Positions 7,028 through 14,947 of a stretch of DNA of 64,000 bases are shown here, piece after piece. The stretch covers positions 23,993-87,992 of the forward strand of contig NZ_FQZM01000010.1 of NCBI RefSeq assembly GCF_900142025.1, read 5' to 3'. Positions within the stretch are counted from its first letter, which is position 1. The number at the start of each line of letters is the position of its first letter. The notes under the pieces are model-generated. The model saw only the letters and a list, made by a program, of their open reading frames with translations. It was not told the origin of the DNA and did not search any database. This DNA comes from Desulfofundulus thermosubterraneus DSM 16057. GTDB lineage: Bacteria; Bacillota; Desulfotomaculia; Desulfotomaculales; Desulfovirgulaceae. The position numbers were made by a program, and so were the translations under genes.

Positions 7028-9910
7028 TTAGAGATTAAATTTCTTTTGTTGACTGGAAGAAGCAAATCGCTCTACATTTTCGGTTTGATTGATCGCAAGC
7101 CAGTTAGGCTGACTGCCGGGACGGGCAAACCAGTGGGCAATCCGCTTCACAATCAGGTGGCGGTCTCCGTGGATGTGGCTTTTTAAAGGTAGAGAATGTA
7201 AAAAATGGCGGCCGTACTTTTTGTTTAGCAGGCGTCCATCTAAAACTACCACTACGCCCCGGTCCTGGGCTGTCCGGATTAGCCGGCCAAAGCCCTGTTT
7301 AAAGCGAATAATGGCCTGGGGGAGGCTGAAATGGCGGAAACCATCCTTCCCCTGGGAGGCCAGCTCTTCCAGGCGTGCTTCCACCACTGGAACCTGGGGA
7401 GCCCAAAAGGGAAGTTTGACCATGACCACGCAGCTTAAAGCCGGTCCGGGAATGTCCACACCTTCCCAGAAGCTGGACGCTCCCATTAGGATAGCCCTTT
7501 CAGAAGTACGAAATTCCTCTACCAGTTGCCAGTGGTTGCCGTCAAGATTATGGCCGAGGAGACAGATATCCCTTTCTTCACATGTGGGCTTTAACCGGCG
7601 ATAGGTTTCCTGCAGTGCTCGGTGGGAGGTATATAGGACCAGCATGCGGCCTCCCGTAACTTCAGCCAGGTCCAGGAGCGTACTTGCCAGGGTGGCGAAG
7701 TATATATCTTCGGCCCCTTCTCCGGGAGTAGGCAGTCCTCTCACAACGCATAGCAGGGATTGGTATTCGTACCGAAAAGGTGAGTCCACCTGCATGGTTA
7801 CTACACGTTCGGGAGGAATAAGGTCCAAACCGGTACGTTCCATAAAATGTTCAAACGATTCTTCAACCGTTAAGGTTGCTGAGGTAAAAATGATTGATTT
7901 TTTACTTTGATACAAGTGTTCGTAAAGTATTTTATTTACCTGAATTGGCGCAGCCCGCAGGCTGCAGTTGGTCTTTTCCCCTCCTTCATGTACTTCGACC
8001 CAGTAGACGTTTTTCTCCAGGGTGCCCTTAAGAATGGATTCCAGGTCTGCTACCATCCTGGTACCCTCTGTGGCATGGAATGATAGCTCCCAGATCGGGC
8101 CGGCCCAGCTCTCATCTTCTATCTGGCTGGATTCCAGGTGATCTATAAGGTTTTTCAAGCCGGTCAACAAGTCCTTGAGATAGAAAAGGAGGTTTGCCTG
8201 TTCCGATTGCAGCTCGACAGTGATATCCCCCTCTAAGCCCGGTTGTAAGCGGAGGACGTGCCTGCGTGTATTTTCTTTTTGTTGCACGGAAGCTTGCCGG
8301 ACAACCAGTTGCTGGAAGACGTTAAAGAACGACTCCGCCCCCTCGAATGCCCTGTGGCAGGCATCACGGACTTTTTGGAGGCTGGAAAGCCAGGAAGAAT
8401 CGCCCCGGTGCGGTGCCAGTTCGCTCAAGCGGATCAGGAGCCGGTTGAGCTTGTTTAACCAGCGGAAAAGTACGGTACGCGAAATTGCGCGCCCCAGTTG
8501 TTCAGTGGCCGCGTCTTCCAGATGATGCGCTTCGTCTACTACCAGAGCGGCATATTCTGGAAGTACGCGGTTTTCAGCTCGCACATCGGAAAAGAGAAGA
8601 GAATGATTGACAATGATCAGATTAGCTCTCTCAGCTTGGCCCCGGACCCGGGAAACATAACAGGCCCGGGCGAACCACCGGCAACGGGAGCCCAGGCAGG
8701 CTTCACTATCGGCACACAGTTCTTGCCAGAGTTCTTGCTCCAAACTGGAAAGATTGAGTTCGCTCCTGTCCCCGGTGGTGGTTTCTTGTGTCCAGACGAG
8801 TATGCGGGCATAGAAAGCTGCTTCCGCAGCAGTCCAATCACTGGTCTGCAGGGTATTTAACCAGCGCCGCAGGCACAGATAATTTTGCCTGCCTTTAACC
8901 AGTGCGGCGCGGCAGGACCAGCCGAGGGCCGCTTTCACCAGGGGTATGTCTCTTTGCCATAACTGCTCCTGTAGGTTAATGGTTCGCGTAGCAATAAGGA
9001 CACGCTGTTTCCGGAAGAGGGACCAGTAAAATGCCGGGATCAAGTAGGCCATGGATTTTCCCGTTCCCGTGCCGGCTTCCATTAGCAAAAATTTTTCTTC
9101 CTCCAGGGCCCGGGTTACCGCCTCTACCATTCGTTTTTGTTGCGGGCGATATTCGTAGTTTTCCAAGTGGAGAGCCAGGGGGCCGCCGGGCTCCAGCAAG
9201 GCGGCTAGCTCCCGGGATGATTGAGGAAGGTTTCGCGGGCAAACTGGTTCCTGTGTTTCTTCCGGTTCAGGGGGCAAAAAGAAGGCGGGGCGGGTAATCT
9301 TCCTGGAGCGGCATTGCCAGGCCAGCTGGCCTATTTCGTCTGCCCAGGCCGATCCGGCCCGCTGCAAAAAGGCGGCCAGGTATAACAACACCTGCCCCTC
9401 CATTTCCCCGGCCTTATCGAGCAACCGGCGATAAAGGGAGACCGTGGCCAGAGCGTCATCCAGTGCCCGGTGGACGCGCCTTTGTTCTATCCCCAAAAGC
9501 CGGCAAAGGTCGGTCAGTCGAAAGCCAGGGGCGTTGGGTAAAAGGATGCGGGCCAGTTCCCGGGTATCAAAAAGCTGAGCTGCGATCGGGGTGCCTGCCG
9601 CGGCTTGCAGGAAATCCCGGTCAAAGGATACGTTATGACCCATTAGGGAGCTGTTGCCAAGGAAATCCATCACTGATGGTAACACCTCATCTATCGACGG
9701 GGCACTGGCCAGAAGTTCCTCACTTAAACCGGTGAGACGGTGGATGGTTACTGGGATCCGTTGTCGCGGGCGGACGAGGCTGTGGAATTGCCCGGTTATT
9801 TCTCCTTCTTCCAGCCGGAGGAGAGCTATTTCGATGATTTCATCATGTTGAGGATTTAAACCTGTAGTTTCCACATCACAAACTACCACCGAATGTGGCA
9901 CCGCGCACAC
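7028..9910 (-). CDS. dinG: Exonuclease domain fused to DinG-type helicase
   Basis: 960 aa. The N-terminal ~170 residues form a DEDDh 3'-5' exonuclease domain (D12 and E14 in CDVETTG, and HNVSFDRDF further on), as in the epsilon/PolC proofreading family. The rest is a superfamily 2 DinG/XPD helicase: Walker A GTGTGKS, the DEAH box VVDEAHHLED, and motif VI region QGFGRLIR. Four cysteines between Walker A and the DEAH box (LCADSEAC, GSRC, FARAC) match the 4Fe-4S cluster of DinG/XPD enzymes. This fusion is the standard DinG layout in Firmicutes, where it is linked to DNA repair; Bacillus forms usually lack the cluster. A GTG start is used. It is monocistronic, divergent from the 78-aa gene. Confidence 0.9.
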   Translation of the reverse strand: MCAVPHSVVVCDVETTGLNPQHDEIIEIALLRLEEGEITGQFHSLVRPRQRIPVTIHRLTGLSEELLASAPSIDEVLPSVMDFLGNSSLMGHNVSFDRDFLQAAAGTPIAAQLFDTRELARILLPNAPGFRLTDLCRLLGIEQRRVHRALDDALATVSLYRRLLDKAGEMEGQVLLYLAAFLQRAGSAWADEIGQLAWQCRSRKITRPAFFLPPEPEETQEPVCPRNLPQSSRELAALLEPGGPLALHLENYEYRPQQKRMVEAVTRALEEEKFLLMEAGTGTGKSMAYLIPAFYWSLFRKQRVLIATRTINLQEQLWQRDIPLVKAALGWSCRAALVKGRQNYLCLRRWLNTLQTSDWTAAEAAFYARILVWTQETTTGDRSELNLSSLEQELWQELCADSEACLGSRCRWFARACYVSRVRGQAERANLIIVNHSLLFSDVRAENRVLPEYAALVVDEAHHLEDAATEQLGRAISRTVLFRWLNKLNRLLIRLSELAPHRGDSSWLSSLQKVRDACHRAFEGAESFFNVFQQLVVRQASVQQKENTRRHVLRLQPGLEGDITVELQSEQANLLFYLKDLLTGLKNLIDHLESSQIEDESWAGPIWELSFHATEGTRMVADLESILKGTLEKNVYWVEVHEGGEKTNCSLRAAPIQVNKILYEHLYQSKKSIIFTSATLTVEESFEHFMERTGLDLIPPERVVTMQVDSPFRYEYQSLLCVVRGLPTPGEGAEDIYFATLASTLLDLAEVTGGRMLVLYTSHRALQETYRRLKPTCEERDICLLGHNLDGNHWQLVEEFRTSERAILMGASSFWEGVDIPGPALSCVVMVKLPFWAPQVPVVEARLEELASQGKDGFRHFSLPQAIIRFKQGFGRLIRTAQDRGVVVVLDGRLLNKKYGRHFLHSLPLKSHIHGDRHLIVKRIAHWFARPGSQPNWLAINQTENVERFASSSQQKKFNL

Positions 9911-9951
9911 TCTCCCCTTTTCGAATTCTGGTCATGGGGGCAAAAAAATAA

Positions 9952-9977
9952 TCACACACATATATCACACACATATA
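9952..9977. repeat. Two 13-bp tandem repeats in the divergent promoter region
   Basis: TCACACACATATA occurs twice in direct tandem at 9952-9964 and 9965-9977, followed by TATAGT (9978-9983), a possible -10 for the 78-aa gene. It lies between the divergent helicase and 78-aa genes. It may be an operator or simple slippage; the sequence cannot separate these. Confidence 0.55.
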
Positions 9978-10008
9978 TATAGTATCAAATTAAAGGGGGG
10001 AAGAGTAG

Positions 10009-10245
10009 ATGGAAAAAACACCTTTGGATTTGGGCATGTTGTCCGAACCCTTGCGTAATCTGCTCGAGAACATCGATCCGACCACGCTGGATCAGTTAAG
10101 AGCCAGCGTTGATCCGGCAGTTTTGATGGGTATTTTTGGTAATGCCATAGAATTTATACGCTCCCTCCGTGAACAGGATAATCAGGCACTAAACCAATTG
10201 CTGGCCAATATGATGCAGTTAATGAACCACCAGGATAAAAGCTAA
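10009..10245 (+). CDS. Conserved-looking 78-aa protein of unknown function
   Basis: Not recognised. It is a small acidic, helix-rich protein with leucine-rich stretches, no cysteines, no membrane segment and no signal peptide. A strong purine-rich ribosome site (AAAGGGGGGAAG) precedes the ATG, and a perfect palindromic terminator follows within five bases of the stop. It is therefore a complete single-gene transcription unit. The TATAGT box and tandem repeats lie just upstream. Confidence 0.7.
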   Translation: MEKTPLDLGMLSEPLRNLLENIDPTTLDQLRASVDPAVLMGIFGNAIEFIRSLREQDNQALNQLLANMMQLMNHQDKS

Positions 10246-10249
10246 AATT

Positions 10250-10282
10250 AATTTGGGGTAGCTTTCGAAGCTACCCCAAATT
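10250..10282. terminator. Bidirectional terminator
   Basis: A long palindrome (AATTTGGGGTAGCTT / AAGCTACCCCAAATT around a short centre) lies between the convergent 78-aa gene and the subtilisin gene. AT-rich flanks on both sides suit termination in both directions. Confidence 0.85.
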
Positions 10283-10283
10283 C

Positions 10284-11546
10284 TTATTGTTCCCTCACTG
10301 GTCCCGGAAACAAAGGGCCAAAGTGCAGAAGGGGAAAGCGGTGGCTTGGTTCATGTGCCTGATCGGCACCAGTTGTTTCCATTACCGGGGTTTCCAGTTC
10401 TTCTCCTTTCCCCCGGCTTAGTTTTTGGCTGGCGTGATCCGCCCGTACCATTCCCGCACCCTGCTGTTCACGGGTGAGATCAGGTAGTCTTTCTGCCGAG
10501 GAATAAAGGGTCCGCAGGATTTGATCGGAGTTTAGTTGGGGTGCCATGGACCATATTAAGGCTACTGTCCCGCTGACGTGGGCAGTAGCCATGGAGGTAC
10601 CGCTCAAACGCCAGAATAATCCCCCGTTTCCGGTGGAAAGTATGCGGGTCCCCGGAGCCACAAGATTAATTTCCGGCCCCTGGCTGCTAAAGGAGGCCAG
10701 ACGGTTCTTTTCATCTACTGCACCTACCGCCACTACTTCCGGATATGCTGCGGGATAGTCCACCGAACGGGTTGTACCGTCATTGCCGGCTGCAGCCACC
10801 ACAATCATTCCCTTGCCGGTTACCTGGCGGATGGCCTCATGGAGGGCATGGCTGGGTGTGTTGGAGCCGAAGCTCAGGTTAACCACCTGGATGCCCTGTT
10901 CCAGGCACCATGCAAGAGCCCGGATTACATCGGCGAAATACCCTTCGCCCTTGTGATTGAGAACCTTTACGGCGTAAAGTTTAGCTCCGGGAGCGGCACC
11001 GACCACACCATAGTTGTTTTTTACGGCCGCAATTGTACCGCTTACGTGACTGCCGTGGCCGTTATCATCCTGGGGTGGAAGGTGGGGTTCCACAAAATTT
11101 ACGCCCCCGGCAATATTTTTCTGTAAGTCGGGGTGGTGCAGGTCAATTCCCGTATCTAAAACGGCTACTTTCATGCCTTCTCCCGTGGCCTGGGACCAGA
11201 GCTGGTCCGCTCCAATGCGGTGAATACCCCAGGGGATGATCTGGTAACTCTCCTGTTCCAGAAAAATGTTTTTTGACTGTACCTCAAACGGATACAGTTT
11301 TACCTGGAGATTTTCTTCCAGGACAGCTACTTCTTCCTCTTCTCCTAAAGCCCGCAGCTGAATCCCTAAGGAAAAATTGCAAACTACGCCGTTCACCAAG
11401 GGCAAAGGTTCAATGCGGGTGGCGCCGTGTTTATGAAGAAGGTCCTGGTATTCCCTGCGCAATTCATTCCCGTCAAAAGCGGGTTTTTTGAAGAGTACTA
11501 TGTTGGAGAGTTTTTCATGATGGGCAAAAAGCTTCATCGGCCCCAT
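10284..11546 (-). CDS. Subtilisin-like serine protease (S8), no signal peptide
   Basis: 420 aa by the longest start; ATG at 11537 (MKLFAHHE) has the better spacing to AGGGAG and gives 417 aa. The catalytic triad is complete: D131 (VLDTGID), H164 (NGHGSHV) and S318 (LSGTSMA), with the oxyanion N255 (AAAGND). Residues ~35-95 resemble an I9-type propeptide. There is no secretion signal, so the enzyme is probably cytoplasmic or in the forespore like intracellular subtilisins. Its 3' end shares the palindromic terminator. The upstream 190-aa coiled-coil gene ends 4 bases before it, so the two are probably co-transcribed. Confidence 0.88.
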   Translation of the reverse strand: MGPMKLFAHHEKLSNIVLFKKPAFDGNELRREYQDLLHKHGATRIEPLPLVNGVVCNFSLGIQLRALGEEEEVAVLEENLQVKLYPFEVQSKNIFLEQESYQIIPWGIHRIGADQLWSQATGEGMKVAVLDTGIDLHHPDLQKNIAGGVNFVEPHLPPQDDNGHGSHVSGTIAAVKNNYGVVGAAPGAKLYAVKVLNHKGEGYFADVIRALAWCLEQGIQVVNLSFGSNTPSHALHEAIRQVTGKGMIVVAAAGNDGTTRSVDYPAAYPEVVAVGAVDEKNRLASFSSQGPEINLVAPGTRILSTGNGGLFWRLSGTSMATAHVSGTVALIWSMAPQLNSDQILRTLYSSAERLPDLTREQQGAGMVRADHASQKLSRGKGEELETPVMETTGADQAHEPSHRFPLLHFGPLFPGPVREQ

Positions 11547-11550
11547 CTCC

Positions 11551-12123
11551 CTATGCTTGCTTGCTGCCGCTAACAGCCGGGGTATCTTCCGAGCTTGCCG
11601 TTGATTCGGCGTTACTTTTTTTTTCTATGTTTGCGGCCAGGCTCCTTAAAAAGGTGTTCATAGGTTCTAGAACCTTGGCCAGTTCCAGGGAATTGCTCTT
11701 GCCGCTGCGGGTGCTTTGATTGGCGTTTACCTTGAAGTCATTGAAGGTTTTCAGTATGGAATCAAACATGATCTGTACACTGTTGGCGATGATTTCAATT
11801 ACCTGGCCGACTGTTCTGGTGCCGGCGATAATCTTGCGCAGTGTGAACTCTAGATCCTTTTTTTGGGCTTCGGAACGAAAAAGAGGTTCCTTGGTCAGGC
11901 GCTCCAGTTGATTAATGACTACTTCCAACTTCTGGGTCAGTTTGTTTTCTCGTGAACGCTGTACTTCAAGATCGGCAATTAATTCCGCCAGGCGGTCCAG
12001 GCTGGCCGACACTTTTCCAGTATCTTCAATCTGACCGCTTTTTTCTGCCTGCAGGCTTTCTAGTTTTTCCACCAGGTCATCGAGAGCTTTGTGGATGGAT
12101 TTTTCGTAGCTCACGCTCTGCAC
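11551..12123 (-). CDS. Coiled-coil protein of unknown function, 190 aa
   Basis: Not recognised. Residues ~8-85 are rich in heptad-like L/I and charged residues (LDDLVEKLESLQ, LDRLAELIADLE, LTQKLEVVINQLERL), consistent with a coiled coil. A less charged middle and a low-complexity Ser/Ala-rich tail follow. No cysteine, signal peptide or membrane span is seen. It directly precedes the subtilisin gene with a 4-base gap. It could be a partner or substrate of that protease, but nothing in the sequence proves it. Confidence 0.7.
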   Translation of the reverse strand: MQSVSYEKSIHKALDDLVEKLESLQAEKSGQIEDTGKVSASLDRLAELIADLEVQRSRENKLTQKLEVVINQLERLTKEPLFRSEAQKKDLEFTLRKIIAGTRTVGQVIEIIANSVQIMFDSILKTFNDFKVNANQSTRSGKSNSLELAKVLEPMNTFLRSLAANIEKKSNAESTASSEDTPAVSGSKQA

Positions 12124-12146
12124 ATCCTTTCATCTAAGATGCGGGT

Positions 12147-12172
12147 GGAGGGCTACACTGGTGTAGCCCTCC
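12147..12172. terminator. Perfect stem-loop between the 55-aa and coiled-coil genes
   Basis: GGAGGGCTACAC-TG-GTGTAGCCCTCC is a nearly uninterrupted inverted repeat. A T-rich tail is present only on the plus side (CCTTGTTT). For the minus-strand genes it may act as a weak terminator or an mRNA stability element. Confidence 0.5.
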
Positions 12173-12217
12173 TTGTTTAGGGAAAAGTTCCTCACGGGTA
12201 CCGGTGGCATGCTGGCT

Positions 12218-12385
12218 CTAAAAGGCCAGGACAACCAGTCCTACTACGGCAACCAGAGCACCGGCGAAGAAGAACCCGAACCTGATCAACAAAAGGCCAA
12301 TTAGAATCAAGAAAATACCCGCAAAAACTTCAGTGACGCTAGTAGCCTTGGTCCCCACTTCCGGTTTTTCCACCACATCGGGCAT
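12218..12385 (-). CDS. Small membrane protein, 55 aa
   Basis: A short gene starting MPDVVEKPEV with a GGAGG ribosome site 8 nt before the ATG and a TAG stop. Residues ~20-55 are two adjoining hydrophobic segments (VFAGIFLILIGLLLI and FFFAGALVAVVGLVVLAF) separated by RFG, so it should be a hairpin or single-span membrane protein with a soluble N-terminus of about 18 residues. Function is unknown. A strong stem-loop follows its stop. Confidence 0.6.
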   Translation of the reverse strand: MPDVVEKPEVGTKATSVTEVFAGIFLILIGLLLIRFGFFFAGALVAVVGLVVLAF

Positions 12386-12528
12386 CTTAAATTCCTCCTT
12401 ATTTATGGAATTAAATTTTCTTTCTGAACGACACCCGGGTGCATCGTTCTGGTTTATAATATGAGAAAAACTTGGATGGGGTGACGCTGATTACAATTAT
12501 TTCAAAGGGAGGAAAAAGAGACTCAAAG

Positions 12529-12564
12529 AAAGAGGAGGCTACCGTGCAGGTAAACCTCCTCTTT
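12529..12564 (-). terminator. Stem-loop after the 88-aa gene
   Basis: AAAGAGGAGG and CCTCCTCTTT pair around a 16-nt loop, 28 bases downstream of the 88-aa gene. The minus-strand exit is TTTCTTTGAG, a moderate T tract, so it is a probable rho-independent terminator. Confidence 0.65.
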
Positions 12565-12591
12565 GACTTCCCTTTTAGCCATTTCAGCCTT

Positions 12592-12858
12592 TTAACTTTC
12601 ACATTCACACCGGTGTTCGGTAAGAACGGGTCTTACCATTAAAGCGGCCTTTTCCCCCAGATTGCCGGACCCCGGGAAGAGAAAATGTAAGGCAATGGCC
12701 AGGCCGTAAATCTGCCCGTGAAGGAAGGCTGCGTAATTGGCCAGCTGCGGGTCAGGTGGGAGCGCCTGCAGCTGGTTCAGGGCCTGGTTAAACAATGTTA
12801 GGAGCTTTTGTCCCTGTTCCCGCATCCAGGCCGGGTCCGGCTGGTGATTAGACTTCAT
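12592..12858 (-). CDS. 88-aa protein of unknown function
   Basis: Not recognised. It is helical, with a hydrophobic centre (YGLAIALHFLF near residues 51-61) too weak to call a membrane span, and an unusual His/Cys tail (HRCECES). It overlaps the 3' end of the upstream UPF0173-type hydrolase by 11 bases, so it is almost certainly translated from the same mRNA. The overlap supports it as a real gene. Confidence 0.6.
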   Translation of the reverse strand: MKSNHQPDPAWMREQGQKLLTLFNQALNQLQALPPDPQLANYAAFLHGQIYGLAIALHFLFPGSGNLGEKAALMVRPVLTEHRCECES

Positions 12859-13531
12859 AGCTCTCTCCCGGGGCGAGAATGATTACCCGCGCCGGTGTTT
12901 GTGTTTCCACCGCCCGCTTGAATTCCTGGGGATCCTGTTCAATCAGGGGCCAGGTATTGTAGTGCATCGGAATGACCAGGTTTGGCTTAATTAGATGTAC
13001 TGCTTCCAGGGCGTCTTCAGGGCCCATGGTGAAATTATCTCCGATGGGCAACAGGGCCAGGTCAATGGGATGCAGGCGTCCCACCATGGCCATGTCTCCA
13101 AATAATCCTGTATCTCCGGCATGATAAATGGTCTTTCCGTCCATGGTAAAAACAAAGCCGCAGGGAGTGCCGAGATATTCAGCTGGTCCGTTGGTAACCA
13201 GTCCGCTGCCGTGCCAGGCGGGCGTTAATTTTACTTTTACCGAACCAAATTGATGGCTCCCTCCGATGTGCATGCCGTGGGCCAGTGCACCTTGACGGCT
13301 GCAATAACTGGCCAGTTCAAAGACTGAGACTACCGTTGCACCGGACCTTTTAGCAATTTCAATTGCATCCCCCAGGTGATCACCATGGCCGTGGCTGACC
13401 AGGATCAGGTCCGGGTGCAGATCTTCAACCCGAACGGTGGCTACCGGGTTGCCAGTAATAAAGGGATCAATTAATACCTTTGCCTCTCCCTCTAGGAGAA
13501 AGGCTGCGTGGCCTAAAAAGGTAACCTTCAT
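12848..13531 (-). CDS. Metal-dependent hydrolase, metallo-beta-lactamase fold (UPF0173 type)
   Basis: 227 aa. The metal-binding motif HGHGDH is at residues 47-52. Further ligands are the His in PAWHGSG, the Asp in HAGDTG and the late His in VIPMHYN. The length and the motif spacing match the UPF0173/YtkL group, whose physiological substrate is not established. It is followed by the overlapping 88-aa gene and lies 33 bases downstream of meaB. Confidence 0.88.
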   Translation of the reverse strand: MKVTFLGHAAFLLEGEAKVLIDPFITGNPVATVRVEDLHPDLILVSHGHGDHLGDAIEIAKRSGATVVSVFELASYCSRQGALAHGMHIGGSHQFGSVKVKLTPAWHGSGLVTNGPAEYLGTPCGFVFTMDGKTIYHAGDTGLFGDMAMVGRLHPIDLALLPIGDNFTMGPEDALEAVHLIKPNLVIPMHYNTWPLIEQDPQEFKRAVETQTPARVIILAPGESYEV

Positions 13532-13563
13532 CTGGTAACACCACTCCTTTCAGTTTAGTTTTA

Positions 13564-14577
13564 TTATGAGTTATTGTATCCCACCTTACCTTCTTTGGTA
13601 TCTATTTCAAATCCTGAACCCAGTTTTTGGTAATATTTCTCCAGCAGGTATCTGGTAATCTCCCGTGCCCCCCGGTAAGGGTCTTTTTCCCTCCTGGCAA
13701 CCGCATCAAGAATGGGATTAATATGCTCAAGTTCCTGGGTGATAATGCGTTGCCAGAGGTATTGTACCAGTTCCAGGGTTTCGTTTCGTGTCCGTAACCA
13801 GCGTCTTTCCCCCAGGGTTTTGTCCTGTAGCATGTACTGCCGGTGGCTTTCAATGGCTGCAAGCAGTTCGGCTACTCCCTGTCCATCCAGGGTAGAAGTC
13901 TTTACCACCGGGGGTCGCCAGCTTAAACGATCCTCCTGCATATCCAGCATCATTTCCACTTCAGCAGCAATTTTGTTTGCCCCCGATAAATCGCACTTGT
14001 TGATGGCAAAGACATCGGCTATTTCCATAATACCGGCTTTAATGGTTTGAATGGCGTCCCCTGCCCCCGGGGTTAAGACCACCACAGTGGTATCGGCCAG
14101 GTGCATAATATCCAGTTCGGCCTGACCCACCCCCACTGTTTCCACTATAATCCAGGAAAAGCCAAAAGCATCCATAGCTTTGACCACTTCCCCGGTAGTA
14201 TGGGCCAGTCCGCCCAGGCTCCCCCGGGTACCCATGCTCCGTATGAATACGCCCCGGTCAGTGGCGTGGTTTTGCATGCGTATACGGTCTCCCAGCAGTG
14301 CCCCTCCAGTGAAGGGGCTGGTAGGATCCACTGCCACAATACCTACGGTTTCCCCTTTCTGGCGCAACAAGGTGGTGAGATGGTCCACCAGGGAACTTTT
14401 GCCTGCGCCCGGGGAACCGGTAATACCTATGATATACGCCCGCCCCGTTAGGGGATAAATCTGTTCCATGATGTGTTCAACCACAGGCTCTTCATTTTCC
14501 AGGTAACTGATTACCCGGGCCAGTGCTCTGGGGTCGCCGGCCCGAAATCTTTCCATAAGGCTTGCTATATCCTTCAA
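13564..14577 (-). CDS. meaB: MeaB/ArgK-family P-loop GTPase
   Basis: 337 aa from a TTG at 14577, chosen because GGAGGGG lies six to eight bases upstream and the protein then starts where family members do; the frame runs open to 14760 without conserved sequence. Walker A is GSPGAGKS (54-61) and the guanine-specificity motif is NKCD. MeaB protects and reloads the adenosylcobalamin-dependent methylmalonyl-CoA mutase. No mutase or epimerase gene lies nearby, so the client enzyme must be elsewhere. A TATAAT occurs just upstream of the ribosome site. Confidence 0.88.
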   Translation of the reverse strand: MKDIASLMERFRAGDPRALARVISYLENEEPVVEHIMEQIYPLTGRAYIIGITGSPGAGKSSLVDHLTTLLRQKGETVGIVAVDPTSPFTGGALLGDRIRMQNHATDRGVFIRSMGTRGSLGGLAHTTGEVVKAMDAFGFSWIIVETVGVGQAELDIMHLADTTVVVLTPGAGDAIQTIKAGIMEIADVFAINKCDLSGANKIAAEVEMMLDMQEDRLSWRPPVVKTSTLDGQGVAELLAAIESHRQYMLQDKTLGERRWLRTRNETLELVQYLWQRIITQELEHINPILDAVARREKDPYRGAREITRYLLEKYYQKLGSGFEIDTKEGKVGYNNS

Positions 14578-14947
14578 TTCGTACCCCTCCCCCCTTTTTA
14601 TTATAACTGAAAAAACCACCCCCATGGCATCTATTGTTATTTGAATAAAAAGATTATAAATATTTTTGCTAACTGTGGCGGCTGATTGCTCGGGTATCAG
14701 CCAGATGGTTTCTATGAACTGCCGAATGGTAACAGCGGGGAAAAAAATAGGGCCCACCATAAAACGAGGGGGTCGCTGAAACTGTAAGAGCTTTTATTTT
14801 CCGCTTAGGAAGTAAATCTAACCGTTTGGCCGCCAAAACTTTTCAGCTCCCGGGGTAATGGATACAATAAAGACAAAGGCTGACAACAACCTAATCTCCT
14901 CTCCCTTTCTCCGCTGTATCAACCGATACAGCTTCTTTTTTGTCTCG
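14578..14947. other. Intergenic region between meaB and trxB
   Basis: 370 bases with no supported gene. A perfect 8-bp stem-loop (GCTGTATC-AACC-GATACAGC, 14913-14932) followed by a T run on the plus strand lies 15 bases past the trxB stop; it may end the trxB transcript in spite of its polarity. AT-rich sequence with TATAAT-like boxes close to meaB probably holds that gene's promoter. Confidence 0.45.

Noticed and set aside
12411..12608. 65-aa ORF
   Set aside because: It runs through a terminator hairpin and overlaps the end of the 88-aa gene.
14913..14932. Stem-loop as a plus-strand terminator
   Set aside because: The T run is on the plus side but no plus-strand gene precedes it; it is mentioned only as part of the intergenic region.
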